A DNA stretch of 49,327 bases from JBBRGG01 sp038240875. GTDB taxonomy: Bacteria; Planctomycetota; Phycisphaerae; Phycisphaerales; UBA1924. The notes beneath the pieces were generated by a model, which saw only the letters and a list, made by a program, of their open reading frames with translations, was not told the origin of the DNA and did not search any database. Every line of letters begins with the position of its first letter. Within the stretch, counting starts at the first letter, position 1. The stretch is from NCBI GenBank assembly GCA_038240875.1, contig JBBRGG010000002.1, forward strand, positions 1-49,327. Direction: 5' to 3'. Position numbers and translations under genes: made by a program. Shown here piece by piece: positions 27,370-36,147 of the stretch.

Positions 27370-27840
27370 TCAAGGCCCGAAGGTAAACCACTTGTACGCC
27401 CACGCAGCCAAAAGACCACCCAGACTGATCCAGGCGAGTTTCCAGCCAGCCAAGCGCACAATCGTCGTTAGCAACAGCGAGCCGGTGATCGCGGAGTATC
27501 CCGCGAGCCACACCAACAGTGCAGTGACAACAGCGAGGGCCGCACCCATCGGTTGTGCCCTGATGCTCGTCATTGGTTGCACGTGGGCGGCAGCAGCGAA
27601 CGCGGTTGTCATGCCACAGGTCAGGCAAGGCTTGCCAAAGCGAACAACCCAACCACAAGGCGGCAAGCCAAGCTGCGAATGCGTGCCATAGCCCACAGAC
27701 GAAGGTGTCAGCGTTGATGCGATGATGAGCACACTAAGACACGCCAGCGCCACCGCGGCCAAACCGAGGCGCTCATACATGTTCAAACGAACATGAGAAG
27801 CTTCGCGTGGCGGCGCGTGATGTGATCCAATCGCTGCCAT
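27370..27840 (-). CDS. DUF2752 family membrane protein
   Basis: A 156-residue protein with a hydrophobic segment near 27-45, the family hallmark Cys-Gly-Trp then FGKPCLTCGMTTAF (C-x2-C-G-x-T-T), and further helices near 95-117 and 124-146. Function of the family is not known. It is the second gene of a minus-strand run from nuoA to the tyrosine phosphatase, 93 bases after nuoA. Confidence 0.85.
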   Translation of the reverse strand: MAAIGSHHAPPREASHVRLNMYERLGLAAVALACLSVLIIASTLTPSSVGYGTHSQLGLPPCGWVVRFGKPCLTCGMTTAFAAAAHVQPMTSIRAQPMGAALAVVTALLVWLAGYSAITGSLLLTTIVRLAGWKLAWISLGGLLAAWAYKWFTFGP

Positions 27841-27933
27841 TATTGGGCTCCCGTCAGCAAGCCATACCCGCGCGTGATCGATGCAAACAATGCTGAAATT
27901 TACAAATGCAGCGTTGTATTTTATCGAACTGGC

Positions 27934-28362
27934 TCAGTCGAACTTAAAGACGCCCTTGCGAAAGCCATAGATGTACGCGACAACGGTGGTGAGCATGAAG
28001 AAGAGAATGCGGACAAGCCAGGTCAAAGATTCGCTGGTCATTGCGGCGATATTTGGGAAAGTGGAAGCCCAAGGGTAGAGGAAGATGATTTCAACGTCGA
28101 ATACTAGAAAGACCATCGCGATGAGGTAGAAACGAACGTTGAAACGCTTGCGGGCGGTGCCGATGGGCTCCATGCCAGATTCGTAGGACTGACCTTTGAT
28201 CTTGCCGCCAGGGCGGTTGGGCCCGATGATGCTGGTGAGAACCAGGTTGCCAACCGCAAAGCCGATGGCCATCAAGATAATGAGCGCAAGAGGCAAGTAC
28301 GATCCAAGGTCGGTCTGGCCCAGCGCAGGAGTAAATAGACTCGCGCTGATCGTCTCGCTCAT
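27934..28362 (-). CDS. nuoA: NADH-quinone oxidoreductase subunit A
   Basis: Membrane subunit of complex I. The loop YESGMEPIGTARKRFNVRFYLIAMVFLVFDVEIIFLYPWA is diagnostic, with helices before and after, and the family C-terminus GFRKGVFKFD. Start at 28362 (MSETISASLF) gives 142 residues, near the family length; an upstream ATG at 28407 adds 15. The usual next gene nuoB does not follow: a DUF2752 gene does. It is divergent from groEL1 across 521 bases. The remaining nuo genes must lie elsewhere if complex I is complete. Confidence 0.95.
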   Translation of the reverse strand: MSETISASLFTPALGQTDLGSYLPLALIILMAIGFAVGNLVLTSIIGPNRPGGKIKGQSYESGMEPIGTARKRFNVRFYLIAMVFLVFDVEIIFLYPWASTFPNIAAMTSESLTWLVRILFFMLTTVVAYIYGFRKGVFKFD

Positions 28363-28743
28363 CGTGTGGGGAGTTGTTATCGCGGTGTGCACTACAGATA
28401 TCGGCATGAGCCGATGATATCCGCGCTAGCTGCGTGCGACACGCACGGTATTGCGGACAGATTGATTGGATTCTGTTGGATACGTTTGCGGGTTGAAAAT
28501 ACTTGAACTTGCATAATTTCGAGTTGTCATTCAGTAGCCACACCTAAAAAGGTATTACCTAAGCATAAAGCAAATCACGGCCTGCCAAATCGACAGGCGA
28601 GTTGATCGCTGAGGCATCTCTGACAGCGAAAATCTCATTTCTCAGGTGGCGTGCCAGAGTTTTTAAGCCAAACTTTCACCTTGTAATGGTGTTCCAGAGC
28701 CGGGGATTGTGTGTTGGCGAGCACTTGCAAGGTGTGTTTGAGT

Positions 28744-28760
28744 CTGGCACACGGCTTGCC
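28744..28760 (+). promoter_or_regulatory. Candidate sigma-54 promoter 1 of groEL1
   Basis: TGGCAC-N5-TTGC (CTGGCACACGGCTTGCC), an exact fit to the -24/-12 core with the invariant GG and GC. The -12 element lies about 125 bases upstream of the groEL1 ATG. Confidence 0.5.
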
Positions 28761-28793
28761 TAGTGACTTATTGCAAGGCGAATACCGCCTAGG

Positions 28794-28816
28794 CCAAAGT
28801 TGGCACGAACTTTGGT
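28794..28816 (+). promoter_or_regulatory. Inverted repeat and weaker sigma-54-like sequence before groEL1
   Basis: CCAAAGT-N8-ACTTTGG forms a perfect 7-bp inverted repeat. Inside it, TGGCAC-N5-TTGG resembles a second -24/-12 site but lacks the -12 GC. It could be a repressor site or a degenerate promoter copy. Confidence 0.35.
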
Positions 28817-28883
28817 TTGGACAAAGGCAGCGCACATTCGGTGGCCCGCGATCATGCGACGGCCCCTTACGGAGTTTAAAGAC

Positions 28884-30647
28884 ATGGCAGCCAAGGTAAT
28901 AGTGTTCGACGTTGACGCTCGTCAGGCCCTTCTCGCAGGCGTGGAAAAGCTCTCTCGCGCCGTCAAGACCACCCTTGGCCCGCGTGGCCGAAACGCCGTC
29001 ATCGACAAGTCCTGGGGCGGTCCCACCGTCACCAAGGATGGTGTCTCGGTCGCCGAAGAAATCGAACTCAGGGACAAGGCTGAGAACATGGGCGCGCTCC
29101 TGGTCAAGGAAGCCGCCAGCAAAACCAGCGAAGAAGCTGGCGACGGCACCACGACCGCAACGATTCTCGCCGAAGCCCTTTTCCGCGAAGGCCTTCGCCA
29201 CATCGCCGCTGGCTGCGATGCCAACCAGCTCGTCCGTGGCATGCAAGCCGCAGTGACAGCCGTGGGCAAGGCCATCAACGCGATGGCGACTCCAGTCAAG
29301 GGCAAGGCCGACATCCAGAATGTCGCCGCGATCTCCGCCAATAACGACATGGAAATCGGTCGCATCATGGCCGACGCCTTCGACAAGGTCGGCAAGGACG
29401 GCGTCATCACCGTCGAAGAAGGCAAGAACATCGAGACCATCGTCGATGTCGTCGAAGGCATGCAGTTTGACCGTGGCTATCTCTCGGCGAACTTCATCAC
29501 AGACGCCGACGCGATGAAAGTTGATTTCGACAAGGCTCTTATCCTCATCCACGAAGACAAGATCGACACCGTCTCCAAGCTTGTTCCTCTTCTCGAAAAA
29601 GTCATGCAGGCCAAAAAGCCTCTGCTCATCATCGCCGAAGACATCACCGGCGAAGCTCTCTCGACCTTGGTCATCAACAAGCTGCGTGGCACGCTTCAGG
29701 TTGCCGCAGTCAAGGCTCCTGGCTATGGCGATCGTCGCAAGGCCATGCTCGAAGACCTCGCGATCTTGACCGGCGCTACCGCCGTCATGAAGGACATCGG
29801 ACTCGAACTCGAGAAGATCGATATCAAGCAGCTTGGCATGGCCAAGAAGGTCGAGATCGACGCCGACAACACCACCATCATCGAAGGTGCAGGCGATACC
29901 AAGGCGATCCAGGCTCGCATCGCGCAGCTCGCCGCCGAAATCGAAAAGTCCACCAGCGATTACGACCGCGAGAAGCTACAAGAGCGTCGCGCCAAGTTGA
30001 CCGGTGGCGTTGCCGTCGTCAAGGTAGGTGCAGCGTCCGAAGCCGAACTCAAGGAACGCAAGTCTCGCATCGAAGACGCCCTTCACGCGACCCGAGCCGC
30101 TATCGCCGAGGGGATCGTTCCCGGTGGCGGCGTCTCCTTCATCCGCGCTCGCAAGGCTCTTGAATCCATGAAGGAATACAAGCTGGTCTTCGGCAAGCCT
30201 GGCAAGGACGAAGATAAGACCACCGAAGACGTGGGACGCTTCACCTTCGATTACGCCATGGGCATCCGCACCGTCTTCACGGCTCTCGCCGTGCCTCTGA
30301 CGACCATCGCCGAAAACGCTGGCGCCAAGGGCACCGTCGTCGTCAGCAACGTCGCCGAAGGCAAGGGCAACTACGGCTACAACGCCCTCACAGGCGAATA
30401 CGGCGACTTGCTTGAGCAAGGCGTCATCACGCCCGCCAAGGTTGATCGCACCGCGCTCCAGAATGCTTCGTCGGTCGCCACGGTTCTTCTCGCCTCTGAT
30501 TGCATCATCACCTCAAAGCCCGAACCTAAGGATGCCAAGGGTGGCGGCGGTGGTGGTGGCGGCATGGGCGGCATGGGCGGTATGGGTGGCATGGGTGGCA
30601 TGGGCGGCATGGGCGGCATGGGCGGTATGGGCGGTATGGGCTTCTAA
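28884..30647 (+). CDS. groEL1: Chaperonin GroEL, paralogue 1 (long GGM tail)
   Basis: ATP-dependent 60-kDa chaperonin. ATG 28884 is chosen since GGAG lies 9 bases upstream and the protein then starts MAAKVIVFDVDARQALL, as GroEL does; 587 residues. ATP motif GDGTTTATILAEAL and all domain segments are intact. Near GGVSFIRARKALESM it carries an insert of about 20 residues (YKLVFGKPGKDEDKTTEDVG) compared with typical GroEL. The tail has nine methionines in GGM repeats preceded by eight glycines, longer than the Escherichia coli tail. The tail and canonical features suggest this is the general-purpose copy. A small orf and groES follow. Confidence 0.96.
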   Translation: MAAKVIVFDVDARQALLAGVEKLSRAVKTTLGPRGRNAVIDKSWGGPTVTKDGVSVAEEIELRDKAENMGALLVKEAASKTSEEAGDGTTTATILAEALFREGLRHIAAGCDANQLVRGMQAAVTAVGKAINAMATPVKGKADIQNVAAISANNDMEIGRIMADAFDKVGKDGVITVEEGKNIETIVDVVEGMQFDRGYLSANFITDADAMKVDFDKALILIHEDKIDTVSKLVPLLEKVMQAKKPLLIIAEDITGEALSTLVINKLRGTLQVAAVKAPGYGDRRKAMLEDLAILTGATAVMKDIGLELEKIDIKQLGMAKKVEIDADNTTIIEGAGDTKAIQARIAQLAAEIEKSTSDYDREKLQERRAKLTGGVAVVKVGAASEAELKERKSRIEDALHATRAAIAEGIVPGGGVSFIRARKALESMKEYKLVFGKPGKDEDKTTEDVGRFTFDYAMGIRTVFTALAVPLTTIAENAGAKGTVVVSNVAEGKGNYGYNALTGEYGDLLEQGVITPAKVDRTALQNASSVATVLLASDCIITSKPEPKDAKGGGGGGGGMGGMGGMGGMGGMGGMGGMGGMGGMGF

Positions 30648-30722
30648 GCTGCTATTCGCTGACTGCGTTCGTTCCGCCACACCAAGCTCAAACTTCAGTA
30701 TTCATCAGAAAGCAGGTTTCCA

Positions 30723-30950
30723 TTGGCAAAGGCTTCTGACCTCTTGAACAAATCCGGCGCGGGAGCTCTTCCCACCGGTCACGCAAGCAATCCGCTCAAT
30801 ACCGGCGCGTCAGCCAAAGATTCGGCTAAGGCCGCGAAGGACGCCGAGTCCGTTACGTCGCACAAGCCTGATCTAGGCCACAACCTTCACAAGGGCACCG
30901 ACAAGTCCAAGGGCGGCGGCGGTCAAATCAGCAGCCGTCCCAAGGTGTAA
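30723..30950 (+). CDS. Small Lys/Gly/Ala-rich protein between groEL1 and groES
   Basis: A 75-residue protein from a TTG start at 30723; no ATG is available and the ribosome site is weak (AGCAGG). Codon use matches the neighbours: third positions are mostly C or G throughout, and the frame closes in TAA. The sequence is hydrophilic, low in aromatic and hydrophobic residues (MAKASDLLNKSGAGALPTGH ... KGGGGQISSRPKV), and probably unstructured. No family recognised. Its place inside the chaperone cluster suggests co-expression with groEL1. Confidence 0.65.
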   Translation: MAKASDLLNKSGAGALPTGHASNPLNTGASAKDSAKAAKDAESVTSHKPDLGHNLHKGTDKSKGGGGQISSRPKV

Positions 30951-31315
30951 ATCGGTTCCAGGTACAGCTCGCACGGCCTCATCGTTCACATATTCCATTT
31001 CATCCGCGACATCGGCGCAAGTGAAAGAAATCTTTGAGTTGGTCGTGTATGTAATTATCGCGTTGAGATTGCTACCCATTGACATCGAAGTCATTAACCC
31101 TCGGTTCGTGGCCCAGCGTCAGCCGGCGCAAAGATGAGTTTAAGTCAGGTTCAATCAGAGTTTGAGTCGGGTTTGAGTCGGATTATTTGAGTCTGAATCA
31201 AGTAAGCACGCAAGTTCCAGTGTGTCTGGGCTTGCTTTGAGAAGTAGTAGCTTCACAGGATCCACGTCTAATAGGTCGCGATGCGATCGCATCAGCCTCA
31301 GAAGGAAACATCATC
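30951..31315 (+). other. Leader region of groES
   Basis: A 365-base gap. Around 31136-31195 there are three imperfect copies of TTTGAGTC-like words. A 14-base perfect palindrome GATGCGATCGCATC lies at 31280-31293, 22 bases before the ATG, and could be an operator. A TTGACA at 31079 has no good -10 partner. The GAAGGA ribosome site of groES is clear. No CIRCE, no gene. Confidence 0.5.
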
Positions 31316-31606
31316 ATGGCCGTTAAGCCCCTCGAAGACCGCGTCCTTGTCAAGCCGATCGAAGCCGAGTCCAAGACCGCTTCAGGACTGTACCTCCCCG
31401 AAGCCGCCAAGGAAAAGCCTGTCCGTGGCACGATTGTCGCCACCGGCCCAGGCAAGCTCCTAGAAAATGGCAAGCGCGCCGAGATGTCTGTTCACTCCGG
31501 CGACACGGTCGTCTATGGCAAATACGCTGGCACTGAAGTTGAGATCAAGGGCGTTAAGCACCTGATCCTTCGCGAATCCGAACTTCTCGGCGTCATCGTT
31601 GGGTAA
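31316..31606 (+). CDS. groES: Co-chaperonin GroES
   Basis: The 10-kDa lid of GroEL. The 96 residues are full length: KPLEDRVLVKPIEAES at the N-terminus, the mobile-loop stretch KTASGLYLPEAAKEKP, and VVYGKYAGTEVEIKGVKHLILRESELLGVI at the C-terminus. The start is backed by GAAGGA 10 bases upstream. It sits between the two groEL genes, so it may serve both. A second, more divergent GroES-like gene lies at 43747. Confidence 0.97.
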   Translation: MAVKPLEDRVLVKPIEAESKTASGLYLPEAAKEKPVRGTIVATGPGKLLENGKRAEMSVHSGDTVVYGKYAGTEVEIKGVKHLILRESELLGVIVG

Positions 31607-31787
31607 AATGTAAGTACAAGGCGCCCGGCACTCGCAGTAAAAGAGATGCATGTCGCGTGTCTCTTCGTTTCGTCAAACATTGCAAGTATCGCTCGGGTCC
31701 TTTCGGGCCTGATCAACAAACTCGGAGGGGATACGCGTTAGGCACATCGCCGATTGCCCATTCCCCATTGCCCAAGGATTATTACAA

Positions 31788-33404
31788 ATGGCAACCAAGC
31801 AGATCATGTTCGATGACGCCGCTCTTCTCGAGATGAAGAAGGGTGTCGATCGTCTCGCCGACGCCGTCAAATGCACCATGGGCCCCTCGGGTCGCCATGT
31901 CGTGATCGAGAAGTCCTACGGCGCGCCTCACATCACCAAAGACGGCGTGTCGGTCTCCAAGGAAATCACCCTTGCCGAGCCCTTCCAGTCCATGGGCGCG
32001 AAGATGGTCAATGAAGTTGCCAAGCGCACCGCCGACAAGGCTGGCGACGGCACCACCGCCGCGACTGTACTCGCACAAGCCATCTTCACCGAAGGCCTTC
32101 GCCACGTCGCCGCTGGCGCGAACCCCGTCCTCCTTCATCGCGGGATTAACAAGGCCGCCGACGCGGTTGCTCAGGCAATCGACGCGATGGCTATCAAGTG
32201 CAAAGGTAAAGAAGACTACAAAAAGGTCGCCACCGTTTCGGCGAACCATGATTCGGCCATCGGCGAGCTCATTGCCGAAGCCATCTCCAAGGTCGGCGCC
32301 GACGGCGTAGTCGAAATCGAAGACGGCAAGGGCTCAACCACCACCCTCGATTACGTCGAAGGTATGCAGTTCGACAAGGGCTACCTCTCGCCTTACTTCA
32401 TGACCAACCCAAAGACAGGCGAATGCGTCCTCGAAGACGCCACCATCCTCATCTATGAGAAGAAGATCGGTAACTTGACCGACCTACTCCCATTGCTCAA
32501 CAAGGTCGCGTTGTCGAGCAAGCCCTTTCTCATCATCGCCGAAGAAGTCGAAAACGAAGCTCTCGCGACCCTCGTCGTCAACCGTCTCCGTGGTACGCTT
32601 CGAATCTGCGCTGTGAAGGCTCCTGGCTTTGGCGATCGCCGCAAGGCCATGCTCGCGGACATCGCCGTGCTCACCGGCGGCACGTTCTTCGCCGAAGACC
32701 TTGGCCGCCAGCTCGATTCAATCGACCTCTCCGAGCTTGGCCGTGCTAAGCGCATCGTCATCACCAAGGACGAAACGACGATCATCGAAGGCGCAGGCAA
32801 GAAGCCCGAGATCAAGTCTCGAGCCGACCAGATTAAGGCACAGTTCGACAAGTCCACCAGCGATTACGACCGCGAAAAACTCATGGAGCGTCTTGCCAAG
32901 TTGACCAGCGGCGTAGCCGTCATCCAGGTTGGTGGCATGACCGAGACCGCGATGAAGTCCACCAAGGACCTTGTCGACGACGCCCTCAAATCCACTCGCG
33001 CCGCAGCCAAAGATGGCTACGTCCCAGGCGGCGGCGTTGCATTGCTTCGCGCTCAGGAAGCCGTGCTTCTCGCAAAGAAGAAGGCCAAGGGTGAAGACGA
33101 AAAGATCGGCTTCGACATCGTCGCGTTGGCGCTCGAAGCTCCTTGCCGCCAGATCGCGGACAACGCTGGCTTCGATGGCGATGTCGTCGTCGAAAGAGTC
33201 AAGGCACTCACGGGCAATCAGGGCTTTAACGCCGCGACGGGCGATTACATCGACCTTGTCAAGGCTGGCATCATCGATGCGGCTCTGGTCGCCAAGACCG
33301 CCTTGGTCAATGCTGCGTCGGTCGCGGGTCTGATGCTCACGACAGACGTGATGATTTCGGAATTGAAGGAAGACGCGGCCCCGGCAGACGGCGCTGTTTC
33401 GTAA
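31788..33404 (+). CDS. groEL2: Chaperonin GroEL, paralogue 2 (no GGM tail)
   Basis: A 538-residue chaperonin that starts MATKQIMFDDAALLEM and keeps the ATP motif GDGTTAATVLAQAI and the hinge and apical segments. It differs from paralogue 1 by having no insert before the C-terminal equatorial part and by ending KEDAAPADGAVS, with no GGM tail. Loss of this tail in a paralogue usually goes with a specialised client range; that is an inference. It begins 181 bases after groES. Downstream lies a GC-rich hairpin and then dnaJ. Confidence 0.96.
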   Translation: MATKQIMFDDAALLEMKKGVDRLADAVKCTMGPSGRHVVIEKSYGAPHITKDGVSVSKEITLAEPFQSMGAKMVNEVAKRTADKAGDGTTAATVLAQAIFTEGLRHVAAGANPVLLHRGINKAADAVAQAIDAMAIKCKGKEDYKKVATVSANHDSAIGELIAEAISKVGADGVVEIEDGKGSTTTLDYVEGMQFDKGYLSPYFMTNPKTGECVLEDATILIYEKKIGNLTDLLPLLNKVALSSKPFLIIAEEVENEALATLVVNRLRGTLRICAVKAPGFGDRRKAMLADIAVLTGGTFFAEDLGRQLDSIDLSELGRAKRIVITKDETTIIEGAGKKPEIKSRADQIKAQFDKSTSDYDREKLMERLAKLTSGVAVIQVGGMTETAMKSTKDLVDDALKSTRAAAKDGYVPGGGVALLRAQEAVLLAKKKAKGEDEKIGFDIVALALEAPCRQIADNAGFDGDVVVERVKALTGNQGFNAATGDYIDLVKAGIIDAALVAKTALVNAASVAGLMLTTDVMISELKEDAAPADGAVS

Positions 33405-33449
33405 GTATGGTTTCTGGCTGATTGGTTAATAGATTTGTACAACCCCCGG

Positions 33450-33474
33450 GCCCATGCGCTAGCCGCGCGTGGGC
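33450..33474 (+). other. GC-rich hairpin between groEL2 and dnaJ
   Basis: Stem GCCCATGCGC / GCGCGTGGGC (one T-G pair) with a TAGCC loop and no T-run. It may stabilise the groEL2 mRNA end or act as a Rho-independent pause without full termination. Confidence 0.5.
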
Positions 33475-33570
33475 TCGATTCGCAAAGGATTAACACAGTG
33501 CCTTTGTCTTAAAGCCCGGTAATTGCCTCTATGATTAATTTCTTCCTCTTTGTTTCTTTCTGGACTCCTC

Positions 33571-34743
33571 ATGCCTTCCACCCAACGCGACTATTACGAG
33601 ATCCTTGGCATAGATAAATCCGTCGACGCCGACGAGATCAAGCGTGCTTATCGCCGTTTAGCGATGAAGTACCATCCAGATCGCAACCCAGGCGATGCCG
33701 AGGCAGAGGCCAAATTCAAAGAAGCCGCTTCCGCATACGAAATCCTCTCCGACCCACAAAAACGCAAAGTCTACGACCAATACGGCCACGACGGACTTCG
33801 CTCCGGTGGCGGGCCCGCCGCCCACGATTTCTCTCGCATGGATGTCACCGACATCTTCTCCATGTTCAACGATATCTTCGGCGGAAATGGTGGCGGGGGC
33901 GGTGGGGGGGGTGGCGGTAACCAACGTGGCCGCCGCGGGCCAGCTCGCGGCTACGACCTCGAAACCGAAGTCTCTCTCGAACTCAAAGACGTTCTCAAAG
34001 GCTGCGAACGCGACGTCGAATTTACCCGACTCGATGTCTGCGAAATCTGCACAGGCTCGGGCGCCAAGCCCGGCTCAAAGCCTATCCGCTGCGAAACCTG
34101 CGCCGGTCGCGGGCAAGTCCAACAATCCGGCCTAGGTGGCATGTTCCGCATGGTCACCGCTTGCCCTGCGTGCGCCGGTCGAGGCAAGATCATCAAGGAA
34201 TTCTGCGAAACCTGCCGAGGCAAAGGCCGCACCCCCAAACGCCGCACCATCGGCGTTCAAGTTCCCCCAGGAATCCACGACGGCCAGGTAATCCGCGTGC
34301 AAGGCGAAGGCGAGCCCCCACCTCCCGAACTCTCTCCATCAGGCGAAGGCGTGCGTGGCGACCTTCATGTTGTCGTTCGCGTTGACGCGCACGAAATCTT
34401 TCATCGTGATGGCGACAACCTTTTGCTCGAACTGCCAATCTCCTTTACGCAAGCAGCTCTAGGCGCACAAATCCGCGTCCCAACACTCGAAGGCCAAACC
34501 GACCTTTCAATCCCTCGTGGCACGCAGCACGCAACCGCCTTTAAGATTCCAAGCCTCGGCCTTCCCAACCTTCGTGGCGGGCGACGCGGCGATGTCGTCG
34601 TCGTCACCAAAGTCGAGCTTCCCAGCAAGCTCACGAGCAAACAGGAAAAACTTCTTCGTGAATTCGCCGAGACCGAAGATCTTGTCGTCATGCCCGAAAG
34701 CCACGGTTTTTTCAAGAAGATGAAGGACGTCTTTGGCGCTTGA
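33571..34743 (+). CDS. dnaJ: Chaperone protein DnaJ
   Basis: Hsp40 partner of DnaK. ATG 33571 gives MPSTQRDYYEILGI, the normal N-terminus (390 residues). J domain residues 1-75 with HPD (KYHPDRNPG), then a Gly-rich linker with a poly-Gly run, four zinc repeats CEICTGSG, CETCAGRG, CPACAGRG and CETCRGKG, and the two C-terminal beta domains ending in VELPSKLTSKQEKLLREFAE. A short Pro/Glu insert (GEPPPPELSPSGEG) lies after the zinc region. grpE follows; dnaK is not in the window. Confidence 0.97.
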   Translation: MPSTQRDYYEILGIDKSVDADEIKRAYRRLAMKYHPDRNPGDAEAEAKFKEAASAYEILSDPQKRKVYDQYGHDGLRSGGGPAAHDFSRMDVTDIFSMFNDIFGGNGGGGGGGGGGNQRGRRGPARGYDLETEVSLELKDVLKGCERDVEFTRLDVCEICTGSGAKPGSKPIRCETCAGRGQVQQSGLGGMFRMVTACPACAGRGKIIKEFCETCRGKGRTPKRRTIGVQVPPGIHDGQVIRVQGEGEPPPPELSPSGEGVRGDLHVVVRVDAHEIFHRDGDNLLLELPISFTQAALGAQIRVPTLEGQTDLSIPRGTQHATAFKIPSLGLPNLRGGRRGDVVVVTKVELPSKLTSKQEKLLREFAETEDLVVMPESHGFFKKMKDVFGA

Positions 34744-34891
34744 ATCCCCGCTATCTCTGCCCGATTCCGTATCTATCAACACGCCAAGACTTCTCGCCTC
34801 GTACCGTTTGTTACTTCCTCACTCGTTTTGATTCACGATTCTGGCTGCACACTCTTGGGGACAACCCATGTTCCGATCTCGGAGGCCGTCA

Positions 34892-35509
34892 ATGCCCAAC
34901 GACAACTCGAACGAATCCAACTTCCCGCCACAGAACCCTTCAAACACCCATGGCTTTGATGGCAATTCGCACGGTCCAAGCGATGAATCTGCTGACGCCG
35001 CCTCCGACGCATTTGCCGATGCGGACGCGCACTCAAACCCCATGCTCTCACGCATGCTCGAACTCGAAACCGAACTCGAAGAATCCAAAGCTCGCTCGCT
35101 TCGCCTGATGGCGGATTTCAACAACTACCAGCGTCGCGCGATGCAGAATGAAATTGCCGCCGAACAGCAAGGAGCCGCCGCAGTTGCGTCTGCGGTCGTC
35201 GCAATCGTTGACCACCTCGACAACGCATTAGCATTGGATCCAAGTAAATCCTCCGCTGAGCAAGTTATCGCGGGCGTCAAGGTCATCCGTGAAGAACTTC
35301 TAAAGGCTCTCGCAAAATATGGCGTGCGACTCATCGCGCCCAAGCGTGGCGACCCATTTGTTCCAGGCCGTCATGAAGCCTTGATGCAACAAAGCGCCGA
35401 TGATGTCGAAACGGGAAATATCGTGCAAGTCTTCCAGGTCGGCTTCGCGCTCGTGACGCAATCAGGCGAACGCGTTCTTCGCCCGGCCAAGGTTGTTGTC
35501 GCTCCGTAA
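34892..35509 (+). CDS. grpE: Nucleotide exchange factor GrpE
   Basis: Releases ADP from DnaK. ATG 34892 is chosen since GGAGG lies 6 bases upstream; a frame-matched ATG at 34868 lacks a site. Residues 1-55 are acidic and polar, 55-90 form the long coiled-coil start (LELETELEESKARSLRLMADFNNYQRRA), and the C-terminal beta domain ends with the family pattern GDPFVPGRHEALMQQSADD ... VFQVGFALVTQSGERVLRPAKVVVA. 205 residues. It follows dnaJ by about 150 bases. Confidence 0.95.
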   Translation: MPNDNSNESNFPPQNPSNTHGFDGNSHGPSDESADAASDAFADADAHSNPMLSRMLELETELEESKARSLRLMADFNNYQRRAMQNEIAAEQQGAAAVASAVVAIVDHLDNALALDPSKSSAEQVIAGVKVIREELLKALAKYGVRLIAPKRGDPFVPGRHEALMQQSADDVETGNIVQVFQVGFALVTQSGERVLRPAKVVVAP

Positions 35510-35559
35510 AAACTGTTCTCTTCTTTACGATTCTTCGAGCACCATTCCGCTCGCCTCAT

Positions 35560-35636
35560 CCAAGTTCTTCGCGCTTCCAAGTTCTTCGCGCTTCAGAGTT
35601 CATCTAGCTTCAGAGTTCATCTAGCTTCAGAGTTCA
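35560..35636 (+). repeat. 17-base tandem repeat upstream of the FmdB-type gene
   Basis: Two units CCAAGTTCTTCGCGCTT followed by two units CAGAGTTCATCTAGCTT and a half unit, ending 13 bases before the ATG at 35650. Two sub-types side by side suggest stepwise duplication. It replaces any obvious ribosome site region. Confidence 0.85.
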
Positions 35637-35649
35637 ACTGAGTACACCC

Positions 35650-36147
35650 ATGCCAACATACGACTATAAGTGCACTGCCTGTGGCCACGCCTTCGAGCAT
35701 TTCCAGTCAATGAAAGACGCGACCCTCAAGACCTGCCCCAACTGCAAGAAAAAAACCCTCCTACGCCTCATCGGCATCGGCGGCGGCATCATCTTTAAGG
35801 GCTCGGGCTTCTACACCACCGATTACCGCTCCGAGTCGTATAAACAAGCCGCAACCGCCGACTCTTCCGCCGCCGCAACTCCAGCAGCTTCCGCCGCCGC
35901 AACTCCAGCAGCGACCTCAGCAAACCCAGCGAACCCACCGACTCCAGCAACTCCAGCAACTTCTCCAGCAACAGGCACCAAAGCTCCCGCAGCGTCAGCC
36001 GTGCCCGCCAACCAATCGGCCACGACTGCACCAGCTGCAAAGTCTTCGCCCGTGACTACGTCGTCGTCAGCCGACGCGCGCGTCGCGTCCAAGTCCGCCG
36101 CGAAACCATCAACAAACCGTTCAGCTCCCAAGCGTTCCAAAAAGTAA
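35650..36147 (+). CDS. FmdB-family zinc-ribbon protein with long Ala/Pro/Thr tail
   Basis: The first 60 residues match the FmdB putative regulatory protein family: MPTYDYKCTACGHAFEHFQS, CPNC, and IIFKGSGFYTTDYRS. Zinc ligands are Cys8, Cys11, Cys29 and Cys32. Residues 65-165 are a low-complexity tail rich in Ala, Pro, Thr and Ser that ends in basic residues (PKRSKK). The family function is not established. It may be part of the chaperone run, since it follows grpE by 140 bases. Confidence 0.85.
   Translation: MPTYDYKCTACGHAFEHFQSMKDATLKTCPNCKKKTLLRLIGIGGGIIFKGSGFYTTDYRSESYKQAATADSSAAATPAASAAATPAATSANPANPPTPATPATSPATGTKAPAASAVPANQSATTAPAAKSSPVTTSSSADARVASKSAAKPSTNRSAPKRSKK

Larger units (their letters stand above)
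28363..28883. other. Divergent intergenic region, nuoA / groEL1
   Basis: About 520 bases holding promoter-like elements described separately. There is no full CIRCE element (TTAGCACTC-N9-GAGTGCTAA), the usual HrcA site of chaperonin operons. A short hairpin GCCTG-N9-CAGGC lies at 28580-28598. No ORF of coding character before the groEL1 ATG. Confidence 0.5.

Noticed and set aside
28363..31787. CIRCE/HrcA operator in the chaperonin leaders
   Set aside because: GCACTC-like words occur, but no partner GAGTGC at the right distance was found in the groEL1, groES or groEL2 leaders.
28922..33500. Long antisense frames across groEL1 and groEL2
   Set aside because: These mirror the strong codon bias of the chaperonin genes and match no family.
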